A program made the translations under genes and the position numbers. Source: an uncultured Collinsella sp. (GTDB taxonomy: Bacteria > Actinomycetota > Coriobacteriia > Coriobacteriales > Coriobacteriaceae). Taken from it: a DNA stretch of 37,079 nucleotides. How positions within the stretch are numbered: the stretch's first letter is position 1; each line of letters opens with the position of its first letter. Under the pieces are notes generated by a model. It searched no databases and had not been told where the DNA came from. It saw only the letters and a list, made by a program, of their open reading frames with translations. Shown here one piece after another: positions 1 to 7,521 of this stretch. The stretch is taken from contig UQSC01000005.1 of assembly GCA_900543615.1 (NCBI GenBank), forward strand, positions 1 to 37,079, in the 5' to 3' direction.

Positions 1-41
1 AAGGCTATTCGTCGGCAGCGTCAGATGTGTATAAGAGACAG
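1..41 (+). other. Untrimmed Nextera adapter (i5 side)
   Basis: Positions 9-41 match the 33-base Nextera read-1 transposase adapter, ending in the mosaic end AGATGTGTATAAGAGACAG. Positions 1-8 (AAGGCTAT) look like an i5 index; from memory this is S520. It is library sequence, not genome. Genomic sequence starts at 42, inside gyrA. Confidence 0.97.
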
Positions 42-626
42 CTCGGTGTAACGCATGGCGGCGGCGCCGTCGCCGTCGATGTTGCCGAAGTTGCCGTGAC
101 CGTCGATGAGCGGCGTGCGCATGGAGAACCACTGTGCCAGGCGGACCATTGCCTCATAGACCGCGGAGTCGCCGTGCGGATGGTACTTACCGATAACTTC
201 GCCGACCGTCCAGGCCGACTTCTTGTGCGGACGGTTGGGGTAGATGCCGCTCTCGTTCATTGCGTACAGGATGCGACGGTGCACCGGCTTTAAGCCATCG
301 CGCACGTCCGGCAGGGCGCGCGCCGTGATGACCGACATCGAGTACTCGATGAACGACTGCTTCATCTCGCGGCCAAACTCCGAAATCTGGAGCTGGCCGC
401 CGTTGATATCCTCGCCGGCCGAGGCGCCACGGTCGACTTCGCCAAAGCTCTCCTCGAGCTCGCCGTCGTCGTCTTCTTCCTCATCATCATCGGCATCGGG
501 GTTATAGGCGTCCGGATCGCCGTCCTCGCCCTGCTCAGCACGGGCGAGGAGGCGCTTCAGATCGTCGGGCATACCGGCATCGCCGGCCTCGTCCATACCC
601 TCGTTGTTGTTGATATCGTCTGCCAC
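42..626 (-). CDS. gyrA: DNA gyrase subunit A, partial (N-terminal 195 residues)
   Basis: GyrA is the breakage-reunion subunit of gyrase, which introduces negative supercoils. The conserved core begins near residue 92 (FIEYSMSVITARALPDVRDG). Quinolone-pocket residues are Ser154 and Glu158, matching E. coli Ser83 and Asp87, so no classical resistance change is seen. The catalytic tyrosine is Tyr193 (motif AAAMRY), matching Tyr122. The gene breaks two codons later, where the adapter begins. The start is GTG at 626, with a strong Shine-Dalgarno AGGAGGT that begins at the gyrB stop codon. The gap to gyrB is 11 bases, so the two are co-transcribed. Compared with E. coli numbering the protein carries about 71 extra N-terminal residues, including a very acidic run at about 45-60. 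Confidence 0.97.
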
Positions 627-637
627 GTTACCTCCTC

Positions 638-2668
638 TTAAGCGTCAAGGAAACGCGCGTCATGCGCATGTTTTTCAATGTACTCGCGGCGATAGCCGAC
701 CTCGGAACCCATCAGCTCGCGCACGGCGCGGTCCGCCACCACGGCGTCTTCGATCGACACGCGCTGCAGAATGCGGGTCTTGGGGTCCATCGTCGTCGAG
801 GCAAGCTGCTTGGGGTCCATCTCGCCCAGGCCCTTATAGCGCTGGACGGTGTAACCCTTGCGCTTCTTAGTGATCTTGCCGTCCTTGGCTTTGCCGTCCT
901 CGTCGTTGTCGTCGGGGTTCAGTCCCAGGCTCTGGATGGTGTCGCGCAGGATCTCGTCTTCGGGCTGGCGGCCGTTGGGATACACGTAGTGAATCTTGTT
1001 GCGAACCTTGATGCCAAAGATGGGCGGGCACGCGACGTAAACGTAGCCGGCATCAATCAACGGGCGCATGTACTTGTAGAAGAACGTCAGCAGCAGGATG
1101 CGGATATGTGCACCGTCGACGTCTGCATCGGTCATGATGATGATCTTGTGGTAGCGCGCCTTGGTGATGTCGAAGTCGCCGCCGTCACCGGCGCTCGTCG
1201 TGACGCCGCAGCCGATCGCGGTAATCAGCGACTGAATGGTGTCACTCGAGAACGCGCGATGGTCACCAACGCGTTCGACGTTCAAAATCTTGCCGCGCAG
1301 GGGCAGAATCGCCTGGATGTCTCGGCGACGGCCGTCCTTGGCCGAACCGCCTGCCGAGTCGCCCTCTACGATAAAGAGCTCAGTCAGCTCGGCATCGCGC
1401 ACCGAACAGTCGGCGAGCTTGCCGGGCAGCGACGCCGTCTCGAGCAGGCTCTTGCGGCGGGTCGCCTCGCGCGCCTTGCGGGCGGCATTGCGCGCCTTGC
1501 AGGCCTGCTGCGCCTTCTTGACGATCTCGCGAGCGGGCTTAGGGTGCTCCTCGAGGTAATCGGCAAGGCCGTCGGTCACGATCTTGAGCGTCAGCGCGCG
1601 CATATAGGAGCTGCCGAGCTTGGCCTTGGTCTGGCCCTCAAACTGCGGATCGGGCAGCTTGACCGAGATAACGGCCGAAAGGCCCTCGCGCACATCGTCG
1701 CCGGTCAGATTGGCGTCTTTTTCCTTGAGCAGGTTCTGTTTGCGCGCGTAATCGTTGATCACGCGGGTGAGCGCCGTGCGGAAGCCCTCAAGGTGCATGC
1801 CGCCCTCGGGGGTGTAGATGTCGTTGGCAAACGACATGACGTTCTCGCCGTAGCCGCTATTCCACTGCAGGGAAACCTCAACCTCGCCCATCTTGGCCAC
1901 AGGTGCGTCCGGGTCCGATTTGCCCTCGATGTAGATAGGCTCCTTAAAGGCCTCGGGGACGTCCTTGCCCTCGTTAAGGAACTTGACGAAGTCGATGATG
2001 CCGCCCTCGTAGCAAAACTCCTCCACGTGGGGAGTAGACTCGCGCTCGTCAGTCAGCACGATTTTGAGGTTCTTATTGAGGAACGCCGTCTCCTGCAGAC
2101 GGTTGTGCAGCGTATCGAAATCGTAGATGCAAGTCTCGAAGATCTCGTCGTCGGGCCAGAAGGTGACGGTGGTGCCCGTCGAATCCGAGGTGCCCACGAC
2201 CTCCATCTTCTTGACGGTCTTGCCGCGCGAGAACTCCATCTCGTAGGTGTTGCCGTCGCGACGAACCTGAACGACCACGCGCTTGGACAGTGCGTTGACG
2301 ACGGAGATGCCCACGCCGTGCAGGCCGCCCGAGACCTTATAGGCCGAGTTATCGAACTTACCGCCGGCGTGCAAAATCGTCATGACGACCTCGAGCGTCG
2401 GGATCTTTTTAACAGGGTGCTCGTCGACGGGGATGCCGCGCCCGTTGTCGACGACCGTGATGGAGTTGTCGGCGTGGACCGTCACCTGGATCTCGGTGCA
2501 GAAACCGGCCATGGCCTCGTCGACGGAGTTGTCAACGATCTCCCACACCAGGTGATGCAGACCGCTGGCGCTCGTCGAGCCGATATACATGCCCGGGCGC
2601 TTACGAACGGCCTCGAGACCTTCGAGAATCTTAATCTCGCCGCCATCGTAATCGTTTTCGTTTGCCAC
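638..2668 (-). CDS. gyrB: DNA gyrase subunit B
   Basis: GyrB is the ATPase subunit of gyrase and pairs with GyrA, encoded just downstream. GHKL ATPase motifs are present in order: VDNSVDEAMAG, VVDNGRGIPV and GGLHGVG. The TOPRIM motifs EGDSAGG and DADVDGAHI follow, then YKGLGEM in the C-terminal half. At about 676 residues it has the short form usual in Gram-positives and actinobacteria, without the E. coli insertion. The chosen start is GTG at 2668, placed 5 bases after AAGGAGGA. The longer frame from TTG at 2686 would put that Shine-Dalgarno inside the coding sequence. A terminator at 2718-2747 lies between the upstream DUF721 gene and gyrB, so gyrBA probably has its own promoter in the 50 bases between; no convincing promoter was recognised there. 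Confidence 0.98.
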   Translation of the reverse strand: MANENDYDGGEIKILEGLEAVRKRPGMYIGSTSASGLHHLVWEIVDNSVDEAMAGFCTEIQVTVHADNSITVVDNGRGIPVDEHPVKKIPTLEVVMTILHAGGKFDNSAYKVSGGLHGVGISVVNALSKRVVVQVRRDGNTYEMEFSRGKTVKKMEVVGTSDSTGTTVTFWPDDEIFETCIYDFDTLHNRLQETAFLNKNLKIVLTDERESTPHVEEFCYEGGIIDFVKFLNEGKDVPEAFKEPIYIEGKSDPDAPVAKMGEVEVSLQWNSGYGENVMSFANDIYTPEGGMHLEGFRTALTRVINDYARKQNLLKEKDANLTGDDVREGLSAVISVKLPDPQFEGQTKAKLGSSYMRALTLKIVTDGLADYLEEHPKPAREIVKKAQQACKARNAARKAREATRRKSLLETASLPGKLADCSVRDAELTELFIVEGDSAGGSAKDGRRRDIQAILPLRGKILNVERVGDHRAFSSDTIQSLITAIGCGVTTSAGDGGDFDITKARYHKIIIMTDADVDGAHIRILLLTFFYKYMRPLIDAGYVYVACPPIFGIKVRNKIHYVYPNGRQPEDEILRDTIQSLGLNPDDNDEDGKAKDGKITKKRKGYTVQRYKGLGEMDPKQLASTTMDPKTRILQRVSIEDAVVADRAVRELMGSEVGYRREYIEKHAHDARFLDA

Positions 2669-2717
2669 ACGTCCTCCTTCAGTCAAGAAAATGTGTACAG
2701 CCTTACTAGTTTATCGT

Positions 2718-2747
2718 AAAAAAATACCCTCGGGAACGAGGGTATTT
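2718..2747 (-). terminator. Rho-independent terminator after the DUF721 gene
   Basis: On the minus strand a perfect 9-bp stem (ATACCCTCG/CGAGGGTAT) with a TTCC loop is followed by seven T. It separates the dnaA-dnaN-recF-DUF721 unit from gyrBA. Confidence 0.9.
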
Positions 2748-2773
2748 GGCTCTACAAGGCCACCAGATGCGAT

Positions 2774-3337
2774 TTAAGGCTCTTTTTTGCTTTGCACGCC
2801 CTTGGCCCACTCGGCGCTGGCTCTCATGGCGTTCTCGAGGGCCTCGCGCAGTTTTTGGTCTTCGATGGGCGCCACTTGGCGCTCAATCTCGGTGCGCTCG
2901 GCATCGCTGAGGTCGGCGTGTGGGGCCGGCGGGCGCTCGGTCGTCGCTGGGCGAAGGCGCTCCTTGGCGGCGGGCGGCGTGTGACCGGGCGCGGTGGTTT
3001 TGAACACCAGGCCGTCCACATGCGCACCGGCGCGCTCCATGCGCGCGCGGATGATCTCGCGCAACAACGTCATTTCCTGCGTCCACGAGGGCGAGTCGAG
3101 ATATACCAGCAGCTCATTGGACTCGGGCAGGTAGCGCAGGCCCGTCACATGGCGCCCCTCGCGCGTGCCCGAGCACACCGCATTCCAGGCGCGATAGACC
3201 GCACGAGATTCCTCTGCAGCCTCCATCTGCGCGCGGCGCTCAGGCGTCGCGGCCGCCAGGATGCGCTGACGCTCTGCGTTCAAAAAGCCACTGAAGGCGA
3301 CCGTTTCGCTCTCGCGCTCGTAATTAGCACGTCTCAC
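2774..3337 (-). CDS. DUF721 / DciA-like protein
   Basis: This 187-residue protein lies between recF and gyrB, the position of the DUF721 gene in actinobacteria (for example Rv0004 of Mycobacterium). The DUF721 core is seen as the RAWNAVCSG segment at about residues 49-57 and LLVYLDSPSWTQEM near 77-90, followed by the helix LLREIIRARM. DUF721 proteins include DciA, which helps load the replicative helicase; applying that role here is inference from family and position. The GTG start at 3337 overlaps the recF end by 14 bases, implying translational coupling. AAGGTGG lies about 10 bases upstream. The tail is charged and low-complexity, rich in Pro, Ala and Glu. Confidence 0.85.
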   Translation of the reverse strand: MRRANYERESETVAFSGFLNAERQRILAAATPERRAQMEAAEESRAVYRAWNAVCSGTREGRHVTGLRYLPESNELLVYLDSPSWTQEMTLLREIIRARMERAGAHVDGLVFKTTAPGHTPPAAKERLRPATTERPPAPHADLSDAERTEIERQVAPIEDQKLREALENAMRASAEWAKGVQSKKEP

Positions 3338-4430
3338 CCATGCTCACCACCTTGGCTCGATCAAGCAGGTCATCGGTAAAGTACCCCAGGTTGGTCGTGG
3401 TTATGACCGTCTGGATATCATCGCCGATCAGCCGCAGGAAAGCACCGCGACGCTCGCCGTCGAGCTCGCTCATCACGTCGTCCAAAAGCAGCAGCGGGGC
3501 GGTGCCCAGGACATCGCGAGCCACGGCCACCTCGGCCACCTTCCAGGACAGTACCAACGTTCGCTGCTGTCCTTGGCTGGCAAATGAACGGGCGGAGCGA
3601 CCCGCAACGGTAAACTCAATCTCGTCGCGATGCGGTCCCACCAGCGTCACGCCGCGGCGAATTTCCTCGTCGGCGTGCCCATCAAGGGCAGCCAGCATGC
3701 GCTCGTACGCCCAGCCCTTCAGCTCTTCGCGATCCTCGACCTGGGGCAAATCCCCCAGCGTGGACGCATAGGACACGTTGGCGGCTTCACCGGACGCCAC
3801 TTGCCCGTAGGCAGTACGCACATGGCCCGCCAGCCGGTCGAGCAGGGCCAACCGGTGCACGAGCAGAGCCGCGCCCGCGCGGGCAATCGAATCGTTCCAC
3901 GCGCCGAGCATCTCGCGGCAGCACCAGGCCTCCTTGAGCAAGGCGTTACGCTGGGTCACGCAGCGACCATAGGTGCTCGCAAGATCGGCATAGCGTGCGC
4001 TCAGTTGCATGCCAAAGTCGTCGAGGGCGGCGCGGCGCACACTGGCGCCTCGCTTAACCATGTCCAGATGGTCGGGGCAAAACAGCACGCTCGGCAGAAC
4101 CCCGCGCACACCGGCGGCAGAGCATCTCTTGCCGTTGCGGCTAAACGAGCGTTTACCGTCCTCCGCGCTCAATCCCATATCAAGTACGCGGCCGTCGCCC
4201 TCGAGCCTCAGCTCGATCTTGCACGAGCCCACGCCATCATGGACGAGCTCGGCTGCGGTCGGATGCCTAAACGAGGCGCCGCTCGTCAGCAGCTGCAGCG
4301 CCTCTATGAGATTGGTCTTTCCCGCCGCGTTGGGTCCCGCAAGTATCGTCACGCCCTCGTCCAGGGCAAGACGATAGCTCTCGAAACTGCGGTAGTGCGC
4401 GACGGAAAGATCGCGGGCGAACATGGTCAT
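3324..4430 (-). CDS. recF: RecF, recombination/gap-repair ATPase
   Basis: RecF is an SMC-like ATPase that binds gapped DNA with RecO and RecR and promotes RecA loading. The 368 residues match the family length. Walker A is GPNAAGKTN near residue 33, the ABC signature region is FASQGQQRTLVLSWK near 287, and Walker B is LLLLDDVMSELD near 315. The start is ATG at 4430, 9 bases after the dnaN stop; an in-frame ATG two codons later (4424) is an alternative. No clear Shine-Dalgarno is visible, so coupling to dnaN translation is likely. The order dnaN-recF is the classical origin arrangement. Confidence 0.97.
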   Translation of the reverse strand: MTMFARDLSVAHYRSFESYRLALDEGVTILAGPNAAGKTNLIEALQLLTSGASFRHPTAAELVHDGVGSCKIELRLEGDGRVLDMGLSAEDGKRSFSRNGKRCSAAGVRGVLPSVLFCPDHLDMVKRGASVRRAALDDFGMQLSARYADLASTYGRCVTQRNALLKEAWCCREMLGAWNDSIARAGAALLVHRLALLDRLAGHVRTAYGQVASGEAANVSYASTLGDLPQVEDREELKGWAYERMLAALDGHADEEIRRGVTLVGPHRDEIEFTVAGRSARSFASQGQQRTLVLSWKVAEVAVARDVLGTAPLLLLDDVMSELDGERRGAFLRLIGDDIQTVITTTNLGYFTDDLLDRAKVVSMGETC

Positions 4431-4439
4431 GGCGCAGCG

Positions 4440-5543
4440 CTAGATGCGAACCGGCATGACCAGGTACAGGTAGTTGATCTTGTCGTAGGACTTGAAGATG
4501 CCCGCCTGCGAGTAGCTCTTGAGCTCCAGCGTGATCTCCTTCTCCTTGGACAGGGCATTGAGGCAGCCGAAGATGTAGTGGTAGTTGAAGGCGATGGTAC
4601 CCGACTCGCCCTCGGCCTCGACATCGATCGTCTCCTGCGCAAGGTCCTGGTCATTGGAGATGGAGGACAGGCCCATCTGCCCGTTCTCGACATCGATCTC
4701 GAACTTGACGGCGGGGTTGGCGCTCGCGATAACGGCCACGCGCTTGAGGGCGGCGTTAAAGGCGGCGACGTCGATCTTGACGCTCGTCACGCACGAATCG
4801 GGGATGAGCTGCTTGTAGTTGGGGTACACGCCCTCGATGCGGCGCGACACGTAGGTGGTGTTGCCGGCCTCGAAGACGACCTGGGTGTCGGTAGCCCCGA
4901 TCATGATGGTCGCCTGGCTGGCCATGATGTTCAGTGCGTCGTTAAAGGCGTCAGCCGGAACGTTGAGCTCAAAGGAGCCTTCGAGGGTCGAGGTCTCGAC
5001 CTGCGTATCGCACACGGCCAAACGGAAGGAATCGGTCGCCACCAGGCGCACGGTGTTGTTCTCGACCTTCATGTGCACGCCACCCAGGATGGGGCGGGCC
5101 TTGTCGGTCGAGGTGACGCGCCACACGCGGCCGACCATCTCGGACAAGATATCGGTCGGCAGTTCCACGGCGCTCTCGATGGCATAGGCCGGAAACTCGG
5201 GGAAGTCATTAGCATCGAGCGTGTTCAGGCGGAAAGAGCTCTTCTCGCAACCAATCAGCACCTGGCGCTCGGACAGCTCAAAGGTGACCGGAGCATCGGG
5301 GAGGGTCTTGGTGATATTGGAGAGCATCTTACAGGGGATAACCATCTCGCCCTCTTCTTCGACATGCGCCGCGATGCGATGACGGATCGAGATGGTGTAG
5401 TTAGAGGTCTGGAATTCCAAGATGCCGTCTTGGGCCTTAACGAGCACGCCCGACAGGATGGGGAGGGTGGATGCCGAAGCGACACCCTTCATAACGACGC
5501 CGATGGCTTGTGTAAGCGAGCTCTGGCTGACGGTGAACTTCAT
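4440..5543 (-). CDS. dnaN: DNA polymerase III sliding clamp (beta subunit)
   Basis: The beta clamp encircles DNA and tethers polymerase III and other partners. Its 367 residues are the normal length for three clamp folds. The start MKFTVSQSSL, the early segment TLPILSGVLV and the C-terminal YLVMPVRI are characteristic; the C-terminus forms part of the binding pocket for clamp-binding motifs. ATG at 5543 follows AAAGGT by about 7 bases. The gene lies 238 bases downstream of dnaA, and that gap carries origin-like sequence. Confidence 0.98.
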   Translation of the reverse strand: MKFTVSQSSLTQAIGVVMKGVASASTLPILSGVLVKAQDGILEFQTSNYTISIRHRIAAHVEEEGEMVIPCKMLSNITKTLPDAPVTFELSERQVLIGCEKSSFRLNTLDANDFPEFPAYAIESAVELPTDILSEMVGRVWRVTSTDKARPILGGVHMKVENNTVRLVATDSFRLAVCDTQVETSTLEGSFELNVPADAFNDALNIMASQATIMIGATDTQVVFEAGNTTYVSRRIEGVYPNYKQLIPDSCVTSVKIDVAAFNAALKRVAVIASANPAVKFEIDVENGQMGLSSISNDQDLAQETIDVEAEGESGTIAFNYHYIFGCLNALSKEKEITLELKSYSQAGIFKSYDKINYLYLVMPVRI

Positions 5544-5575
5544 CTTTTAATACCTTTCTATAGATATAAATATCT

Positions 5576-5590
5576 TAATAATAGTAATAG
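5576..5590 (+). other. DnaA-trio-like element
   Basis: The run TAATAATAGTAATAG is five perfect 5'-TAR-3' triplets, equal to the 3'-(G/A)AT-5' DnaA-trio reported for bacterial origins, where DnaA filaments open the duplex. A DnaA-box-like nonamer lies 12 bases beyond it. It also overlaps an AT-rich leader of dnaN, so chance is not excluded. Confidence 0.5.
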
Positions 5591-5602
5591 CACTGACGAA
5601 AC

Positions 5603-5611
5603 TGTTGATTA
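5603..5611 (-). promoter_or_regulatory. DnaA-box-like site TAATCAACA
   Basis: Reads TGTTGATTA on the plus strand. It differs from TTATCCACA at two positions and shares the A at position 7 with the other boxes here. It is the nearest box to the TAR triplets. Confidence 0.4.
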
Positions 5612-5675
5612 CTCCCAAAGACGCAGGTCAGACCCAAAAAGAGAATCGACAGCAGCCTGTGTGCAACAGGGGTGG

Positions 5676-5684
5676 TTTTCCACG
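5676..5684 (+). promoter_or_regulatory. DnaA-box-like site TTTTCCACG
   Basis: Eight of nine bases match TTWTNCACA; only the last base differs. Confidence 0.4.
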
Positions 5685-5757
5685 TTCAAAACCTGCGCAA
5701 AACTTTTCATCACCGCGGGTTGGGTTTTAGACACCTTATGCCCGTGGTTTCGACAAG

Positions 5758-5766
5758 TTTTCAACA
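5758..5766 (+). promoter_or_regulatory. DnaA-box-like site TTTTCAACA
   Basis: The same nonamer occurs inverted at 8959-8967 and 9012-9020, each time within the longer shared word TTTTCAACAGG. Recurrence on both sides of dnaA supports a real binding site. Confidence 0.55.
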
Positions 5767-5781
5767 GGTGTCTCTATTTCC

Positions 5782-7506
5782 CTACGAGCGCAGTGTAATT
5801 TTATCGCGCAGCGACTTAAGGTCTTCGGTGACGGTGCGGTCTTCCTGGATCATCTTCTGGACCTTTTTGTAGCTCGTGCTGACGGTCGAGTGGTTGCGGT
5901 TGCCAAATTCGGCGCCCACCGCCGTGGTCGTCATCTCGCACATCTCGATGGCCAGGTAGATAGCGATATGGCGTGCTTTGGCGATATTGGCGTTGCGACG
6001 CGGGCCGATGAGCTCCTCGTGCGTCACGCCGTACTGCTCTTCGATGACGGACTGAACCGTCTGGACGTTGATCTTTTTGGCCGATGTGTCGAAGTACTGG
6101 CTGGCGATGGCGTCGATATCGTCAAAGGTGAGCTCCCCGCCCTCGCGTTCGCGGTCGCCCGCCTCGCCGGCGCAGCGCTCGCAGAAGCTCTCGAGTTCGC
6201 GGATGTTGGTGCCCGACACCTCTGCCATGTGCTTAAAGTGCTCATCGGTCAGGTGCCCGCCGTCGCCCCCATAGGCCGCCAGCAGCGAGTCGTCGCCTGC
6301 CTCGGGAGCGGCGACGATGGTGTTCTCGTAATAGCGCTGCAAGATCTTGTATTTCATCTCGTAGCTGGGCTCTGCGACTAGGCAGAGCATGCCGGCGTTG
6401 AAGCGGCTGGTCAGACGCTCGTCCATGCTCAGATCCTTGGGGGCGCGGTCTGCCGCGATGACGACTTTCTTGTTGTTGCGGATGAACTCGTCCATGAGCT
6501 GGAAAAAGTAGTCCACGCTCGCGCGCTTGCCGATGATGTTTTGGATGTCATCGATGATGAGCACGTCCACACCGTGGTACGCCTGCATGATGGGGGCGTT
6601 GCTCTTCTTTTGGCGGTCGAACTCGGTCATCAGGTCGTCCAGATATGCCTGGGAGTTGGCATACTTGACCTTGATCTCGGGCGACTTCTCGGCGAGCTCG
6701 TTTTTGATGGCAAGCAGCAGGTGCGTCTTGCCCAGGCCCGATTTGCCGTAGATGAACAGTGATGTGCATGTGCCGCGCTCGTCCGCGAGGGCGGCAAACT
6801 TGAGCGCCGAGCGATAGGCATGGCTGTTCTCGGGGCCGTAGACAAAGTTCTCAAAGGTAAATTTTGAGTTCGCGGCGAGCGGGGCTCCATCCGTATTCTG
6901 CTCGGCCGGCACGGTCGGTGCTGGCATGGATGAGGCGGGGGTCGCAGCTTGCGTGGATTTAGTCGGCGCTCTGCCCTTCATCTGGTTCATCATGCGATGA
7001 AAATCGTCGGCCGAGAGCGTGTTCTTGATTGCAATGCCCGAATCCGCGCCCGCCGCTGCGTCGTGAGCGATGGGCATGTGCGTGACGGGTGCGTTCGTTG
7101 ACGTCGCCGCCGCGGTCGGCAACGGTGCCATGGTTTTACGGGAAACATCGCTGTGCTGGTGCTCGATTGTCGGCACGTTGCCTGCGGAGGCCGGCACCGC
7201 CGGGGAAGCGGCGGGAGCCGTGGCGGGCGCCGTCGCGGCAGCGGATTCCGTCGCGGCGCCTTGCGGTGCCACGATGTCGAGCGCGATCGGTGCAAAGGCG
7301 ATTTCTTCCAGATAGGCCTCAATAGTTGGCTGATGCTTTTTGAGCTGCGCGATGGCAAAGCGCGAGGGGGCCTCGATCGTGAGCGTATCTTCGGTCAGGC
7401 TTATGGCGCGCGATTGCCCCAGCATGTTGATGAGGCGTGCATCTTGGCCGTCGCGCTGACAAAAGGCGATGGCATCCCCCAGGATGATGCTTGCTTCCTC
7501 GTCCAC
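5782..7506 (-). CDS. dnaA: Chromosomal replication initiator DnaA (divergent)
   Basis: DnaA binds origin boxes, forms an ATP-dependent filament and melts the duplex. In this 574-residue protein an N-terminal domain I (about 1-78) is followed by a long Ala/Pro/Thr-rich linker (about 80-213). The AAA+ domain has Walker A GKSGLGKTH (254-262) and Walker B LIIDD (316-320). Domain IV runs from about 480. Several signature residues are unusual: IDDIQN where most have IDDIQF, and FGNRNHSTV (534-542) where the DNA-contact motif is normally FGGRDHTTV. The start is GTG at 7506, with GGGAGAG about 5 bases upstream. It follows the GHKL-ATPase gene by 15 bases, so that gene is probably the first of the dnaA operon. 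Identity is certain from the overall architecture and context. Confidence 0.96.
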   Translation of the reverse strand: MDEEASIILGDAIAFCQRDGQDARLINMLGQSRAISLTEDTLTIEAPSRFAIAQLKKHQPTIEAYLEEIAFAPIALDIVAPQGAATESAAATAPATAPAASPAVPASAGNVPTIEHQHSDVSRKTMAPLPTAAATSTNAPVTHMPIAHDAAAGADSGIAIKNTLSADDFHRMMNQMKGRAPTKSTQAATPASSMPAPTVPAEQNTDGAPLAANSKFTFENFVYGPENSHAYRSALKFAALADERGTCTSLFIYGKSGLGKTHLLLAIKNELAEKSPEIKVKYANSQAYLDDLMTEFDRQKKSNAPIMQAYHGVDVLIIDDIQNIIGKRASVDYFFQLMDEFIRNNKKVVIAADRAPKDLSMDERLTSRFNAGMLCLVAEPSYEMKYKILQRYYENTIVAAPEAGDDSLLAAYGGDGGHLTDEHFKHMAEVSGTNIRELESFCERCAGEAGDREREGGELTFDDIDAIASQYFDTSAKKINVQTVQSVIEEQYGVTHEELIGPRRNANIAKARHIAIYLAIEMCEMTTTAVGAEFGNRNHSTVSTSYKKVQKMIQEDRTVTEDLKSLRDKITLRS

Positions 7507-7521
7507 TGTCTCTCCCGTTCT

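Larger units (their letters stand above)
5544..5781. other. Putative oriC part 1 (dnaA-dnaN intergenic region)
   Basis: This 238-base gap has an AT-rich tract at about 5550-5590 suited to unwinding. Five consecutive TAR triplets lie at 5576-5590. Nearby are DnaA-box-like nonamers: TAATCAACA (minus strand, 5603-5611), TTTTCCACG (5676-5684) and TTTTCAACA (5758-5766). Bacillus subtilis has its unwinding region in the same dnaA-dnaN gap. The assignment rests on position and motifs only. Confidence 0.6.

Noticed and set aside
139..200. Quinolone-resistance change in gyrA
   Set aside because: Residues equal to E. coli 83 and 87 are Ser and Glu, the usual sensitive states in Gram-positives.
27..293. 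Plus-strand frame beginning MYKRQ
   Set aside because: Starts inside the adapter and runs antisense to gyrA; a known library artefact.
662..2719. 685-codon plus-strand frame
   Set aside because: Antisense shadow of gyrB; no start signals or family pattern, while gyrB is certain.
3630..5798. 722-codon plus-strand frame
   Set aside because: Antisense shadow across recF and dnaN, caused by high GC.
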